Origin: Changpingibacter yushuensis
GTDB lineage: Bacteria > Actinomycetota > Actinomycetes > Actinomycetales > Actinomycetaceae
Reading direction: 5' to 3'
NCBI RefSeq assembly: GCF_014041995.1
Contig: NZ_CP059492.1
Location: 1,860,001-1,924,000 of the forward strand
DNA length: 64,000 nt
Under the pieces are notes generated by a model that worked only from the letters and a program-made list of their open reading frames with translations, made no database searches and was not told the origin of the DNA. Position numbers and translations under genes: made by a program. Of the stretch, positions 1 to 9,951 are shown one piece after another. Each line of letters opens with the position of its first letter. The stretch's first letter is position 1.

Positions 1-371
1 TTGTAGGAGGAATAGAGATCCTTCACGAGGAGTGTGAACATCTCTTCGTGTGTTGGAGCCAGCAGGTAATCGGCTTCCTTGCGATCCTTCAGCTTGAACA
101 AGGTGGGACCGTATTCGGTCCAACGGTTCGTCGCTTCGTACGGCTCGCGTGGAAGCAGGCCAGGGAACAGTACTTCCTGAGAACCAGAACGGTCCATTTC
201 CTCACGGACCACGGCTTCCACTTTCCGTAGAACCTTCAAGCCCAGAGGAAGCCACGTGTAGATACCGGGAGCGGCGCGGCGGATATATCCGGCACGAACC
301 AGAAGCTTGTGGCTTGCAACCTCTGCATCCGAGGGATCCTCGCGCAGGGTGCGAACAAAGAGAGATGACAT
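1..371 (-). CDS. proS: Prolyl-tRNA synthetase, N-terminal part (runs off window)
   Basis: This is the first ~123 residues of ProS, which charges tRNA-Pro with proline in the cytoplasm. The translated start ([20 protein letters not shown]) and the following segments [28 protein letters not shown] and [14 protein letters not shown] match the class II synthetase N-terminus; the THEE motif is in motif 2 territory. The 3' part lies beyond position 1. The ATG at 371 was chosen because the family aligns from there; the Shine-Dalgarno sequence is weak. It sits downstream of the GNAT-ispG-rip1-dxr cluster on the same strand with a 99-base gap, so it may have its own promoter. Identification is secure; only the start is uncertain. 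Confidence 0.93.
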   Translation of the reverse strand, partial: MSSLFVRTLREDPSDAEVASHKLLVRAGYIRRAAPGIYTWLPLGLKVLRKVEAVVREEMDRSGSQEVLFPGLLPREPYEATNRWTEYGPTLFKLKDRKEADYLLAPTHEEMFTLLVKDLYSSY

Positions 372-470
372 TTTCAGCACGGACCAAGCATACAAGCTCC
401 ATGAGCAGTATCCGGCTCAGTCCCAGCCCGACTGGGGCCACCCGCTAGCTCGGGTGAGGCCACCCACTGG

Positions 471-1331
471 TTACAGGAGAATCGTGGCCCAATCTTCCAC
501 AGCCTTGAACCCCACCTTGCGGTACACGGCCACAGCTGCTGTGTTGAAGTCATTGACGTACAACGAAACTGTTGGTGCCAAGGTGGCCAGAATCTGAGCC
601 ACAACGGCTGCCATGGCGTGGGTCGCGAGGCCCTGCCCGCGCAGATCCGGTGCAGTCCACACCCCTTGAACTTGTGCCACACCACCAGCCAATGCGCCCA
701 CGTCTGCTTTGAAGATCACGCGTTCATGCACGCCGTCCGGATCCGGCCCAAGCTTGATGAAGGTCAGCCCGTTGGAGACCAGATCCTCCGCACGGCGCCG
801 GTATGAACTCCCGTAGAGAGTGGGATCATAACCCACTTCCTCCGTGAACATCGCGACTGAAGCGGGAAATACGAGCGAAAGCTCGGAAGTGGTGGCGCGC
901 CTAACCAGCGGATCAGGCTCAACCAAAGATGGCTCTTCAATAACCATGGAGTATTGGCGCGCTCTGACATCGCGAGCGGGCCCCCATTCGGGTTCCAGCC
1001 GCTCCCACAGGCCCAACACTTGTTGTGCCGGTCCAACGAGCGATGAACACACTCTAGATCGGGAAAGCAACGAATCAGCGAGTAAGTCTAAGCCAAAATC
1101 ATCAAATCCCAAGGGAATGACGTTTCCGGAATCCCACGAGAGCGCACTGATCGAATGCCTCGGATTGTCAAACAGTCCAAGCGCACTCATAGCGCCGATA
1201 CCCGCATTGTCCAGATTGGCGCGAGCGAGCACGGAATTGACTGGATCACGATCCAGGAACTCGATCGCTTTCGGGCGATCAATTCCGTACAACCTTCGAA
1301 GAGTCGTCGCAGACCTCCCTGGCCATCGCAT
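471..1331 (-). CDS. GNAT-family N-acetyltransferase with actinobacterial N-terminal domain
   Basis: A 286-residue protein whose C-terminal half is a GNAT acyl-CoA-binding fold: VQGVWTAPDLRGQGLATHAM is motif A (R-G-Q-G-L-A), and NDFNTAAVAVYRKVGFKAVED is motif B. The N-terminal half resembles the DUF4081 domain that precedes GNAT in the actinobacterial proteins encoded just downstream of ispG. The ATG at 1331 was preferred over longer in-frame starts because those would overlap the end of ispG and have no family support. The gene follows ispG by 19 bases, the order seen in mycobacteria (Rv2868c-Rv2867c). The substrate is unknown; protein or small-molecule acetylation are both possible. Confidence 0.82.
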   Translation of the reverse strand: MRWPGRSATTLRRLYGIDRPKAIEFLDRDPVNSVLARANLDNAGIGAMSALGLFDNPRHSISALSWDSGNVIPLGFDDFGLDLLADSLLSRSRVCSSLVGPAQQVLGLWERLEPEWGPARDVRARQYSMVIEEPSLVEPDPLVRRATTSELSLVFPASVAMFTEEVGYDPTLYGSSYRRRAEDLVSNGLTFIKLGPDPDGVHERVIFKADVGALAGGVAQVQGVWTAPDLRGQGLATHAMAAVVAQILATLAPTVSLYVNDFNTAAVAVYRKVGFKAVEDWATILL

Positions 1332-1350
1332 AATGTCGAATCCAGATGTG

Positions 1351-2514
1351 TCAGTACGCGACGACGTCGACACCGGTTTGCGCTCCGTCCGCGTCATCAG
1401 CCATCTCATCAGCCATCTTCTTCGCGTAGCGAAGAAGGGTCTCAACGATGTCTGCTTCAGGTACGGTTTCGACAACCTTGCCGTGGACGAAGATTTGGCC
1501 CTTTCCGTTTCCAGAAGCGCATCCTAGATCAGCCTCACGCGCCTCCCCCGGACCATTAACAACACAGCCCATGACGGCTACGCGCAGCGGTGCGGTAATG
1601 CCCTTGAGACCTTCCTCAACACTCTCCGCCAGAGTCCACACGTCAACTTGAGCGCGGCCACAGGAGGGGCATGAGACGATTTCCAGCTTGCGGGGACGCA
1701 GGCCCATGAACTCTAGGAGCTTGGAACCAACCTTGACCTCTTCCACAGGAGGCGCGGAAAGTGAGACGCGGATCGTATCGCCGATACCTTCGGCCAACAG
1801 TGCGCCAAACGCCGCTGCGGACTTAATGGTGCCTTGGAAGGCGGGGCCAGCTTCAGTCACGCCAAGGTGGAGTGGCCAATCGCCAGCTTCAGCCAACATG
1901 CGATAAGCCTGAACCATCGTCACAACGTCATGGTGCTTAACGGAGATCTTGAAATCGTGGAATCCGCACTCTTCAAACAGTGAGGCTTCCCAGACTGCCG
2001 ATTCAACGAGGGCTTCGGGAGTTGCTGAACCGTACTTCTTGAGGATGCGCGGATCAAGCGACCCAGCGTTCACGCCAATACGCAGCGAGGTTCCGTGATC
2101 ACTTGCCGCCTTGCAAATGTCTGCGATCTTGTCGTCAAACTTGCGGATGTTGCCTGGATTCACGCGAACAGCGCCGCAGCCGGCTTCGATTGCCGCAAAG
2201 ACGTACTTCGGCTGGAAATGAATATCCGCAATGACTGGAATGCGAGACTGCCTCGCAATGATTGGCAGCGCCTCCGCGTCCTTATCCGTTGGGCAGGCCA
2301 CGCGCACGATGTCGCATCCAGCTGCGGTCAACTCCGCGATTTGCTGAAGGGTAGCCCCGATGTCATATGTCTTGGTGGTGGTCATCGACTGCACCGAAAT
2401 GGGCGCATCTCCACCCACAGCGATGTTTCCAACATGGATCTGCCGGGTCTTCTTGCGACGGGCAAGGACCTGCGGCTCAGGACGAACGGACGGCATACCA
2501 AGTGCAATACTCAC
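1351..2514 (-). CDS. ispG: 4-hydroxy-3-methylbut-2-en-1-yl diphosphate synthase (flavodoxin)
   Basis: IspG (GcpE) reduces methylerythritol cyclodiphosphate to HMBPP in the MEP isoprenoid pathway, using a [4Fe-4S] cluster. The cluster ligands are visible as CPSC (Cys282, Cys285) and Cys317 in [11 protein letters not shown]. The family motifs [20 protein letters not shown] and [16 protein letters not shown] are intact. The GTG at 2514 gives 387 residues and an N-terminus ([10 protein letters not shown]) that matches actinobacterial IspG; a longer ORF reaching 2682 adds low-complexity sequence without family support. It lies after the rip1 protease and dxr on the same strand, so two steps of the same pathway are clustered. 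Confidence 0.95.
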   Translation of the reverse strand: MSIALGMPSVRPEPQVLARRKKTRQIHVGNIAVGGDAPISVQSMTTTKTYDIGATLQQIAELTAAGCDIVRVACPTDKDAEALPIIARQSRIPVIADIHFQPKYVFAAIEAGCGAVRVNPGNIRKFDDKIADICKAASDHGTSLRIGVNAGSLDPRILKKYGSATPEALVESAVWEASLFEECGFHDFKISVKHHDVVTMVQAYRMLAEAGDWPLHLGVTEAGPAFQGTIKSAAAFGALLAEGIGDTIRVSLSAPPVEEVKVGSKLLEFMGLRPRKLEIVSCPSCGRAQVDVWTLAESVEEGLKGITAPLRVAVMGCVVNGPGEAREADLGCASGNGKGQIFVHGKVVETVPEADIVETLLRYAKKMADEMADDADGAQTGVDVVAY

Positions 2515-2691
2515 GCGGACTAGTATTCCACTTTGCTCCAACAATGTGGACCCTTGCTTGTTGTGACGTGTCACTGGTCCCTCACCCAGCGCCACCGGCG
2601 CCCAAGAAACGCCTCTTTCCTTGGGCGCAGCGCTCAAAAACGCCGGCAGTGGGTCTGCCATCGGCAGATATGCCAATAACAAACACCCGCG

Positions 2692-3987
2692 CTAGATAAC
2701 CGGGCTGACGATGTCGGCTACAACAAGGAACACTGTCATGAGAACGAAGAAGACCGCCACCGCGTAGCTCAGCGGCAGTGCCCGCGCCATGTCCACGGGT
2801 CCTGGATCCGGCCTGCCGCGCAGCTTTGCAAACTGCCTCCGCACACCTTCATAGAGCGCGCCAAGGATGTGGCCTCCGTCAAGGGGAAGCAACGGGATGA
2901 GGTTGAAGATGAAGAGGCTCATGTTCAGGGAGCCAATGAGCATGAGGAGATCACCGATGCGCGCCACCAACGTGTATTGATCGGATTGGACAGACGTGAT
3001 CGATCCCGCGACGTCCGCAACCCCCACGATCCCAATCACTCCCGAAGTCGAGCGATCAGCGCCCGTTACGAGGTCCACGCCAGTGTTCCACAACTCCATA
3101 GGCAAACGCGCCACCACTGCGGCAGTGCCAGTGGCCAAACTCCACACCGAGCCCGGAACACTGGTGATGCTCTGACGCTCCAATGCGTAGGCCGGTGAGA
3201 TCCCAACGTAAGGCACCGAGGCCGTAACCGCGTTGCCGTCGTCGTCGGTCACAGCATTTCCGTCAGAATCGTATTGTGGGCGTTCGGTCTCAACTGGTTG
3301 GACCGTCAGCGTGAGTTCCTCACCGTCACGAACGACCACGACGGGCGCTGATTCCGTACCGCCATCCGCGATCTCACGCTGAATATCGGCCCAATCGGAA
3401 ACGGCAACTCCACCCCAGGAAACAATCTCGTCTCCAGCCTGCAGACCTGCGGCCGAGGCAGGCGATACCGGATCCGAATCCGTGCACTCCGAAGAAGTAG
3501 TGACGCACGCTTGAACCGCGGAGAGCTGATTAGACGCGACTCCGGAACCAATTCCGCACATAACCACTGCCATGCACAAGGCGGCGAGAAGGAGATTGAC
3601 GAAGGGCCCGGAAAACATCACCACGATGCGCTTGGGTACAGAAAGCCTCCAGAATGCCTGGGACTCCTCGCCTTCTTCCAGCTCCGCAGCGCTCTGCTGG
3701 CGGGCTTCCTCCGCCATCGTTGGCTTTCCATCACTGCCAACGGTGCGACGGCTGGCCCGCCCAGGAGAAAGCATTCCCGAGATTCGCACGAATCCGCCCA
3801 AAGGAATGGCCTTGATGCCGTACTCGGTGCCGTTCTTGTAGGTTGACCACAATGTGGGGCCGAATCCGATGAAGTAATGCGAGACTTTCGCGCCAAATCT
3901 CTTTGCCGGAATGAGGTGGCCGAGTTCGTGTAGTCCAACCGAGACCAGCAGCCCGACGATGAGAAAAAGAATCCCTAGCAGGGCCAT
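2692..3987 (-). CDS. Site-2 intramembrane zinc metalloprotease (RseP/Rip1 family)
   Basis: A 431-residue M50 protease that cleaves membrane-anchored regulators such as anti-sigma factors within the membrane. The zinc motif HELGH is at residues 20-24 in the first membrane helix, and the second catalytic motif LDGG is at 369-372 inside NLIPLLPLDGGH. A PDZ-like domain spans about residues 155-235 (SAAGLQAGDEIVSW), and further helices lie near 122-146 and 405-428. There is an inserted low-complexity stretch rich in Asp, Gly and Asn near 238-255. It is placed between dxr (19 bases upstream) and ispG, as in mycobacteria where the orthologue is Rip1. Substrates cannot be told from sequence. Confidence 0.9.
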   Translation of the reverse strand: MALLGILFLIVGLLVSVGLHELGHLIPAKRFGAKVSHYFIGFGPTLWSTYKNGTEYGIKAIPLGGFVRISGMLSPGRASRRTVGSDGKPTMAEEARQQSAAELEEGEESQAFWRLSVPKRIVVMFSGPFVNLLLAALCMAVVMCGIGSGVASNQLSAVQACVTTSSECTDSDPVSPASAAGLQAGDEIVSWGGVAVSDWADIQREIADGGTESAPVVVVRDGEELTLTVQPVETERPQYDSDGNAVTDDDGNAVTASVPYVGISPAYALERQSITSVPGSVWSLATGTAAVVARLPMELWNTGVDLVTGADRSTSGVIGIVGVADVAGSITSVQSDQYTLVARIGDLLMLIGSLNMSLFIFNLIPLLPLDGGHILGALYEGVRRQFAKLRGRPDPGPVDMARALPLSYAVAVFFVLMTVFLVVADIVSPVI

Positions 3988-4006
3988 CAGTCACCCGTTC
4001 CGCGCG

Positions 4007-5287
4007 CTAGCGTGCGCGCCTTGTCATCACATCATGCGCGCGATGACGCGCCCAATCCTCAGTGCCCAGCACTGTTTCAAGATCAAGGGTGGACTGGGGA
4101 GCTGTGAATTCTCCCAGAACCTCTTCTACCGTATCGACAATATCAAGGTAGCCAATCTGCCCATTGAGAAAGGCGGCAACGCATTCCTCATTCGCCGCAT
4201 TCATAACCGCGGGGTGCAGCGCCGATGTGGCCACCGAATGCCGTGCCAAAGATACTGCCGGGAACGTCTCCAGATCCAGAGGCTCAAATGTCCAGTTCAC
4301 TGGGCTTGCCCAACTGTTGGGAACACTGACATCCGAAAGGCGCTCAGGCCAAGACAACCCCAGAGCGATCGGCAACCGCATATCCGGCGGCGAAGCTTGG
4401 GCAACCGTGGCACCATCGCGAAACTCAACCATCGAATGAACAACAGATTGGGGATGCACCACCGGGATGATGTCTACCGGAGGCACATCAAACAAGTAGG
4501 CCGCCTCAATAAGCTCGAGGCCCTTGTTCATCAGGGTTGATGAGTTGATTGTGACAACGGGGCCCATCGCCCAGGTTGGGTGATTGAGAGCCTGCTGTGG
4601 AGTAACCGAACCGAGCTCGCGACGGTGTTTGCCCCGGAAAGGGCCGCCGGACGCCGTCAGGATGATGCGCCGAACCTCACTCGCTCCATCCTGAAGTGAG
4701 GAGGTCAAACCACGGTGGTGAACCCCAGAACGCAGCGCCTGAGCAATGGCTGAATGCTCCGAATCTACCGGGACAATCTGGCCTGGGCGTGTCATTGCAT
4801 CGGCAATAAGCCCCCCGCCCACCACGAGCGACTCCTTATTTGCCAGTGCCAGCAACGCCCCACTACGAAGCGCAGCGAGGGTTGGAACCAGACCAACGGA
4901 ACCAGTGATTCCGTTGAGGACGACGACGTCGTCGGCAATGGGTTGGTTCAAACCAACAGAAACAAGGGCCTCGCGCCCATATTCATTCCACTGGGAGGCG
5001 AGATCTGCCATGGCGTTTGGGCCAGCAAAGATACTGGCGCCGCGATGACCAACCGACTTCAGTGCCTGATCAAGCTCTCCCCGTGCGCGCTCGGAGGCGA
5101 CGCCCACAGCCGGAACATGGAACCGTGCTGCTTGCTCTGCGAGGAGGGCAACCTGAGCGCCGCCGGCACCCAAGCCAAGCACAACGAAATCCTCTTCATT
5201 GCGGGAGATGACATCAAGTGCCTGGGTTCCAATGGAACCAGTGGAACCCAATATGACGACCCCGCGCGGCCGCCGTGTGGCTGTCAT
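4007..5287 (-). CDS. dxr: 1-deoxy-D-xylulose 5-phosphate reductoisomerase
   Basis: Dxr performs the committed MEP-pathway step, the NADPH-dependent rearrangement and reduction of DXP to MEP. The N-terminal nucleotide-binding motif GSTGSIGTQALDVI, the metal- and substrate-site segments NKESLVVGG, TASGGPFRG and HPTWAMG, and the C-terminal NAANEECVAAFL are all present. At 426 residues it is slightly longer than the usual ~390-400. The start ATG overlaps the stop of the upstream DivIVA-repeat gene in an ATGA junction (5284-5287), so translation is probably coupled. It precedes rip1 and ispG in the same direction. Confidence 0.96.
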   Translation of the reverse strand: MTATRRPRGVVILGSTGSIGTQALDVISRNEEDFVVLGLGAGGAQVALLAEQAARFHVPAVGVASERARGELDQALKSVGHRGASIFAGPNAMADLASQWNEYGREALVSVGLNQPIADDVVVLNGITGSVGLVPTLAALRSGALLALANKESLVVGGGLIADAMTRPGQIVPVDSEHSAIAQALRSGVHHRGLTSSLQDGASEVRRIILTASGGPFRGKHRRELGSVTPQQALNHPTWAMGPVVTINSSTLMNKGLELIEAAYLFDVPPVDIIPVVHPQSVVHSMVEFRDGATVAQASPPDMRLPIALGLSWPERLSDVSVPNSWASPVNWTFEPLDLETFPAVSLARHSVATSALHPAVMNAANEECVAAFLNGQIGYLDIVDTVEEVLGEFTAPQSTLDLETVLGTEDWARHRAHDVMTRRAR

Positions 5288-5832
5288 TCAACCGCCACCA
5301 GAACAGACATGGCGCGTTCTAAGTAGACGTCCACCACCGCAGGATCGTAGGCCTTGGACTTCTTCGACTGCTCGAAGACGCATGCCCTCAGTTCCTGGGA
5401 TGAGAGTTCGGTCTTGCCATCGAAGTAGTCAGCTAACCGATCAATAACGGCGTCAACATCTTCCTTCTTGTATCCCCACTGTTCGGCATCCTTGAAGCGC
5501 TCTCCACGTGGACGCAGTAGGCGCGGGTACAGGCTCTTCGCATCCGAATATGTTTCGTTGAGCCAGGCGTTTTCACCGGATGAGGCAACGATACGTGCGC
5601 GCTTGGCCTTAATGAAGGCAGCTTCCAAGCGATCGAGCGCGGCGTCAACTTCATCAGGAACATATCCGTGGCGGCTACGGTCGAATGCCGCGTTCCGCAC
5701 TGTTCCTTCGTCGAAACCGCTGAGGGAAGGGTTGCCGTACGCTTCCTTGGCCAGCGCCAAGAACTCGTCAACTTGAGCGGGGTTGTATCCCCACTTGACC
5801 CTACCGACTCGCTCGAAAGTATCCTCACTCAC
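5284..5832 (-). CDS. DivIVA-like repeat protein
   Basis: A 182-residue soluble protein containing four copies of a short motif that resembles the membrane-binding N-terminus of DivIVA: an aromatic Gly-Tyr/Ala-Tyr turn followed by a VDxxLxRL helix. They centre on residues 15-28 ([16 protein letters not shown]), 56-68 ([15 protein letters not shown]), 120-133 ([15 protein letters not shown]) and 161-173 ([14 protein letters not shown]). The pattern fits the actinobacterial DivI1A-repeat family, recalled from domain databases and not searched here. No coiled-coil tail as in true DivIVA/Wag31 is seen. The gene overlaps both rlmN (8 bases) and dxr (4 bases), so it is co-translated with them. Function is unknown; a polar or division-site role is inference from the motif. 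Confidence 0.75.
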   Translation of the reverse strand: MSEDTFERVGRVKWGYNPAQVDEFLALAKEAYGNPSLSGFDEGTVRNAAFDRSRHGYVPDEVDAALDRLEAAFIKAKRARIVASSGENAWLNETYSDAKSLYPRLLRPRGERFKDAEQWGYKKEDVDAVIDRLADYFDGKTELSSQELRACVFEQSKKSKAYDPAVVDVYLERAMSVLVAVE

Positions 5833-7153
5833 CGCGTTGAGCCTCCTCTTCGTTGTGGCGCGAAGCCATCACTGCTTCTGCTGCTGCCGCGGCCTTTTGG
5901 GCACGCGCCGAGGTATGAACAACTTCCGCTGCCAATTGGCCACACGCGCCGTCGATGTCAGATCCGCGGGTGTCACGAACTGTGGTCGGAATACCCGCAT
6001 CAAGAAGAGTATCCACGAACGTCTGCTGGACTTCTGGCAGGCTCGCCGTCCAGATCGATCCGGGGGTGGGATTGAGCGGAATTGGGTTGACATGGACCCA
6101 GCCGTGGCCGCGGCTATTGAGCTTGTCGGCCAGCAATTGCGCACGCCACTTGTGATCGTTCATGTCCTGAATGAGTGCATACTCAATCGAAACTCGCCTG
6201 CCGGTTTTGACGAAATACAACCGCGCGGCATCCAACAGCTCATCTACCTTGAACCGGGAGTTCAATGGGATCAGGGGGTCGCGAAGCTCATCGTCAGGGG
6301 CGTGAAGCGACACCGCAAGAGTGACGGGGAAGCCCTCGTCCGCCAATTTGGCGATGAGTGGAACCATCCCAACAGTAGAGACCGTCACATTGCGAGCGGA
6401 AAGCCCAAGCCCAGATGGTGCCGGTTCAATCAGCCGGTGGAGAGCAGCCTGCACCTGGCGCCAGTTGGCTAGCGGCTCACCCATGCCCATGAACACAATG
6501 TTGGAGACCCGGGTGGGGCCTCCACCCAGCTCACCAGATTCTGCCGCAACCATACCCAAGCGAACCTGCTCAACGATCTCTGCTGTTGAGAGATTGCGCG
6601 TGAGCCCACCTTGACCCGTTGCACAGAACGGGCAAGCCATTCCGCAGCCGGCCTGGGAGGAAATACACAGTGTGGCCCGACCCGGATACCGCATAAGCAC
6701 GGTCTCCACCATGGCGCCGTCAAACAGGCTCCACAGCGATTTGATGGTCTGGCCGTTGTCTGCATTCAGGTCTCGGACCCTAGTGAGCAGCTTTGGGAAG
6801 AAGGTCTGTGTGATCTCCTCCCGTGAAGAAGACGGGAGGTCCGTCATGCTCAGGACGTCAGCCTCGTGGCGCTCAAAGTAATGACGGGAAAGCTGATCTG
6901 CCCGAAATGCAGGGAAACCCGCTTCTACCACGGCTTTCTTTCTGGCAGCCACGCTCAGATCAGCGAGGTGCGTGGGTGGCTTGCCCTTGCGTGCCGGAGT
7001 CATCGTAAAGACCGGACGGGGGCCGGACTCCACCGCGGGCATCACCTGCCGGTTCACTTTGGTGACGGATCGGCTGACCTCCGGTTGGGGGGCTGATGCC
7101 GCATCAGACGTAGTGGTGGAGTGGGAAAGGGAATGAGAAGACTGAGAAGCCAT
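5825..7153 (-). CDS. rlmN: 23S rRNA A2503 / tRNA A37 C2-methyltransferase
   Basis: RlmN is a radical-SAM enzyme that methylates C2 of A2503 in 23S rRNA and A37 in some tRNAs. The cluster motif is visible as Cys170, Cys174 and Cys177 (CGMACPFC), and the C-terminal [12 protein letters not shown] carries the catalytic Cys that forms the protein-RNA intermediate. The body motifs GMGEPLANW and VSLHAPDD are typical. The ORF is 442 residues; the first ~45 (Ser/Thr-rich) exceed the family core, so an internal start near Met38 or Met51 is possible. A GGGAG lies 12 bases before the ATG at 7153. The gene lies between cdsA and the DivIVA-repeat gene. Confidence 0.93.
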   Translation of the reverse strand: MASQSSHSLSHSTTTSDAASAPQPEVSRSVTKVNRQVMPAVESGPRPVFTMTPARKGKPPTHLADLSVAARKKAVVEAGFPAFRADQLSRHYFERHEADVLSMTDLPSSSREEITQTFFPKLLTRVRDLNADNGQTIKSLWSLFDGAMVETVLMRYPGRATLCISSQAGCGMACPFCATGQGGLTRNLSTAEIVEQVRLGMVAAESGELGGGPTRVSNIVFMGMGEPLANWRQVQAALHRLIEPAPSGLGLSARNVTVSTVGMVPLIAKLADEGFPVTLAVSLHAPDDELRDPLIPLNSRFKVDELLDAARLYFVKTGRRVSIEYALIQDMNDHKWRAQLLADKLNSRGHGWVHVNPIPLNPTPGSIWTASLPEVQQTFVDTLLDAGIPTTVRDTRGSDIDGACGQLAAEVVHTSARAQKAAAAAEAVMASRHNEEEAQRGE

Positions 7154-7208
7154 AGTTACAACATTCTCCCACGTCTAGGTAGTTTTGGGGATGTGGCAGT
7201 ACTCGCGT

Positions 7209-8087
7209 TCAGGAAACGATCGTTGGATACATGATGAGCCAGCAGAACGGCGCCCACATCAGTATCGAGTCGATGCGGTCCAGCATTCCACCGTGACCTG
7301 GGAAGATCGTGCCCATGTCCTTAACCCCGAGTTCGCGCTTGAGCATGGACTCCGAGAGGTCACCGAGCGTTGCGCACGCCACCGCCACAGCTCCCACCAA
7401 AACCGCGAGATACCACGGTTTGCCAAGTGCCACCACGACCAGAACAAAGGCCACGACGAACGCCACGACGAGCGAACCCGCAAAGCCCTCCCACGACTTC
7501 TTTGGTGAGATCCTAGGACTCATCGGATGCTTGCCCCACAAGACTCCAAATGCCCAACCACCCGTGTCATTAGCCACCGGCATGAGAATGAGAAGCGCTA
7601 CCAGCCACGGAGCATCAGGCAAGGAGGCGAGCTCTACAGCGAAGCATCCGAGCATCGATATCCATCCCAGAGCAAAGATGGAAGCCACAGCGTCCCACCC
7701 CGAGCGCTTCTCCCCGTCCCGCACACGAAGGATGAATATGGCGCCACAGGATAAGAGAAAGACCGTCAGCCCAACCGCTAGTCCCCCGAACCATGTGGCA
7801 CTAACCATCGCAATCGTGGCGATCCACAACGGAAAGATGGAGATATGGATGTCGCGAGTCATAAATGCGCCCGCAACCTCCCACATTCCAATGCACAAAG
7901 CCAGTGCGATCACCACGACGAAGAACTCGATCTTGACGAGCACAGCCAAAGCAACGATTGCAAGCAGGACAAGTGCCGTTGGCACCGCAGCTTTCAGGTT
8001 ACGGCCCGCCTTTGAGTTGGACTGCTCTGGCGGTCTGGGTGGGCGCGGACTAATCCGCGCCCACAGTGAAGAGAATGACGCGGGCAT
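7209..8087 (-). CDS. cdsA: Phosphatidate cytidylyltransferase
   Basis: CdsA makes CDP-diacylglycerol from phosphatidate and CTP, the precursor of all phospholipids, in the cytoplasmic membrane. The 292-residue product has a soluble Pro-rich N-terminus of ~28 residues, then about eight hydrophobic segments. The family signature is present near the C-terminus: SMLKRELGVKDMGTIFPGHG followed by GMLDRIDS. An acidic membrane motif (NDTGGWAFG) and SPKKSWEGFAG are also typical. It starts 4 bases after the frr stop and continues the frr-pyrH transcript, the standard actinobacterial order. Confidence 0.94.
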   Translation of the reverse strand: MPASFSSLWARISPRPPRPPEQSNSKAGRNLKAAVPTALVLLAIVALAVLVKIEFFVVVIALALCIGMWEVAGAFMTRDIHISIFPLWIATIAMVSATWFGGLAVGLTVFLLSCGAIFILRVRDGEKRSGWDAVASIFALGWISMLGCFAVELASLPDAPWLVALLILMPVANDTGGWAFGVLWGKHPMSPRISPKKSWEGFAGSLVVAFVVAFVLVVVALGKPWYLAVLVGAVAVACATLGDLSESMLKRELGVKDMGTIFPGHGGMLDRIDSILMWAPFCWLIMYPTIVS

Positions 8088-8091
8088 GCTC

Positions 8092-8658
8092 TCAGACCTC
8101 GAGAAGGTCCTTCTCCTTGGCCTCGAGTAACTTGTCGATCTGCTCTACGAAGCGCTTCGTGAGCGATTCAAGTTCATCTTCGCCACGCTTGACCTCGTCT
8201 TCACCGGCATCGCCGTCTTTCTTAATCTTGTCGAGGGCATCCTTAGCCTTACGCCGGACACCACGCACCGAGACTCGTGCCTCTTCGCCCTTGGTCTTTG
8301 CCATTTTGACGTAGTCGCGGCGCCGTTCCTCGGTCATCAGAGGCAAAACGCACCGCAGCACGTTGCCGTCGTCGGTCGGATTAATACCCAAATCGGATTC
8401 GCGGATCGCCTTGTCGATAGCTGCCTGCGCACTGCGATCAAACGGAGAGATCAGTACCGTGCGAGCTTCAGGGATCGCAATAGACGCGAGCTGTTGAAGC
8501 GGAGTAGGTGCGCCGTAGTAGTCAACGAGGATGCCACTGAACATGCCAGCATTCGCACGGCCAGAGCGAATGTTGCCAAAATCCTCGCGAGCCCGTTCAA
8601 CAGCTTTCTCCATCTTTTCCTCAGCGTCGAGGAGGGCCTCATCAATCATTTCACTCAT
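8092..8658 (-). CDS. frr: Ribosome recycling factor
   Basis: RRF splits post-termination ribosomes together with EF-G. The 188-residue product shows the family pattern: [20 protein letters not shown] and [16 protein letters not shown] at the N-terminus, [10 protein letters not shown], and the long basic/acidic helical tail [20 protein letters not shown]. The ATG at 8658 has GGAG seven bases upstream and yields the normal family length; the longer ORF to 8724 does not. It begins one base after the pyrH stop, so the two are translationally linked. Confidence 0.96.
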   Translation of the reverse strand: MSEMIDEALLDAEEKMEKAVERAREDFGNIRSGRANAGMFSGILVDYYGAPTPLQQLASIAIPEARTVLISPFDRSAQAAIDKAIRESDLGINPTDDGNVLRCVLPLMTEERRRDYVKMAKTKGEEARVSVRGVRRKAKDALDKIKKDGDAGEDEVKRGEDELESLTKRFVEQIDKLLEAKEKDLLEV

Positions 8659-8659
8659 G

Positions 8660-9421
8660 TCAGTTCTCCAGTTCGAGTTTGTGTGCCGAGACAAGGGTAC
8701 CGATCTTCTCCCCTTTGAGCGCACGCGTTACGTTTGTGGCTTCGGCCATTCCAAAGACCCTCATGGCCAGTGCGTTCTCTTGGCAGAGTGAGAATGCTGC
8801 GGCGTCAACCACTCTAATGCCATCTACCAACGCCTCTTGGTAGGTCAGCTGATCAAGCTTCACCGCATTCGGATACAACTTCGGATCAGCGGTGTAGACG
8901 CCGTCCACCCCGTTCTTGCCAACCAAGATCTCATCGCAATGCAGTTCGAGTGCGCGCTGCGCGGCAACTGTATCTGTAGAGAAGAAGGGCATACCGGCAC
9001 CGGCTCCGAATATGACCACCCTGCCCTTTTCAAGATGTCGAATCGCGCGAAGCGGAACATAGGGTTCAGCAACCTGAGTCATCTGGATGGCTGTCTGGAC
9101 GCGTGCGGGAGTGCCTGTCTTTTCAATGAAGTCCTGCAAAGCGATGGCATTCATCACGGTTCCAAGCATGCCCATGTAGTCGGCGCGCGCCCGGTCCATC
9201 CCGCGCTGTTGCAGTTCAGCTCCGCGGAAGAAATTGCCACCTCCAACCACGATGGCCACTTGCACACCTTCGCGAACTGCCTCCGCGATTTCAGCAGCAA
9301 CTCGGGTCAAGACATCGGCATCTAGGCCTACAGCCCCGCCTCCAAACATCTCTCCGGAGAGTTTGAGAAGAACTCGTCGAGTTTGGTCGTGGTTAAGATC
9401 GCCAAGAACCGGGCTTGCCAT
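8660..9421 (-). CDS. pyrH: UMP kinase
   Basis: PyrH phosphorylates UMP to UDP in pyrimidine nucleotide synthesis. The 253-residue sequence carries the amino-acid-kinase-family motifs [37 protein letters not shown], and the [19 protein letters not shown] region that binds ATP and UMP. A strong GGAAGGA lies before the ATG at 9421. It is the first gene of the pyrH-frr-cdsA-rlmN series and is separated from the divergent ACT-domain gene by a 252-base region that should contain both promoters, although I could not pick a convincing -35/-10 pair. Confidence 0.96.
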   Translation of the reverse strand: MASPVLGDLNHDQTRRVLLKLSGEMFGGGAVGLDADVLTRVAAEIAEAVREGVQVAIVVGGGNFFRGAELQQRGMDRARADYMGMLGTVMNAIALQDFIEKTGTPARVQTAIQMTQVAEPYVPLRAIRHLEKGRVVIFGAGAGMPFFSTDTVAAQRALELHCDEILVGKNGVDGVYTADPKLYPNAVKLDQLTYQEALVDGIRVVDAAAFSLCQENALAMRVFGMAEATNVTRALKGEKIGTLVSAHKLELEN

Positions 9422-9673
9422 CGGATTCCTTCCAGAACATGCTTCGCGGGTCTGCGCAGTTGAGGCCCTCGATCTACAAGCGTATCAGCGCCACCCATAA
9501 CTCTTTGCATATCCGCGTCCGCGTGCGCGGCCAGAGCCCCGGTGCCCACCAGCGTCTGTTTCGCAGCGGCAGTCATCTCACAAGAGCTACTGGTCATGGT
9601 CCCCCGCCGGAACGACTCTTCCAATCGGCGGCCCAGTTCCAGTTCGAAAGCACTGCCGTGCGAGAATTGGGCC

Positions 9674-9943
9674 ATGCGAGCGATTATGACTGTTACCGGG
9701 CTTGATCACACCGGCATCATTGCGGCTGTTGCCACCGGCCTTGCGGAGAAGAAAGCCAACATCACAAATGTCTCTCAGACGTTGATGGGCGACTACTTCA
9801 CAATGATTCTCCAGGTGGACTTCGAAGAAACAGAGACTCCACTGGCCCAGCTGCAGGATGCCATGCGTCTTGTAGGAGAAGCACAGGGTCTAGAGATCCG
9901 AATCCAATCTGAGGCGATCTTCAACGCCATGCACAAGCTCTGA
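9674..9943 (+). CDS. Small ACT-domain protein (UPF0237 family)
   Basis: An 89-residue protein that consists of a single ACT domain: [20 protein letters not shown] opens with the betaalpha unit that in ACT proteins binds an amino acid, followed by [20 protein letters not shown]. This is the UPF0237 type, related to the regulator GcvR. The start at 9674 was chosen because the ACT fold begins there; upstream in-frame sequence is unrelated. The gene is followed after 8 bases by the UPF0210 gene, a pairing widespread in bacteria. The ligand and the partner are unknown; regulation of the neighbour by amino-acid binding is an inference. Confidence 0.87.
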   Translation: MRAIMTVTGLDHTGIIAAVATGLAEKKANITNVSQTLMGDYFTMILQVDFEETETPLAQLQDAMRLVGEAQGLEIRIQSEAIFNAMHKL

Positions 9944-9951
9944 GGCACATC

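Noticed and set aside
439-456. Hairpin (CACCCG, six-base loop, CGGGTG) between the GNAT gene and proS
   Set aside because: The stem is only six base pairs and no T-run follows on the minus strand, so I did not call a terminator.
844-1527. 227-residue plus-strand ORF opposite the GNAT gene and ispG
   Set aside because: Ser-rich antisense frame crossing two real genes; no motif recognised.
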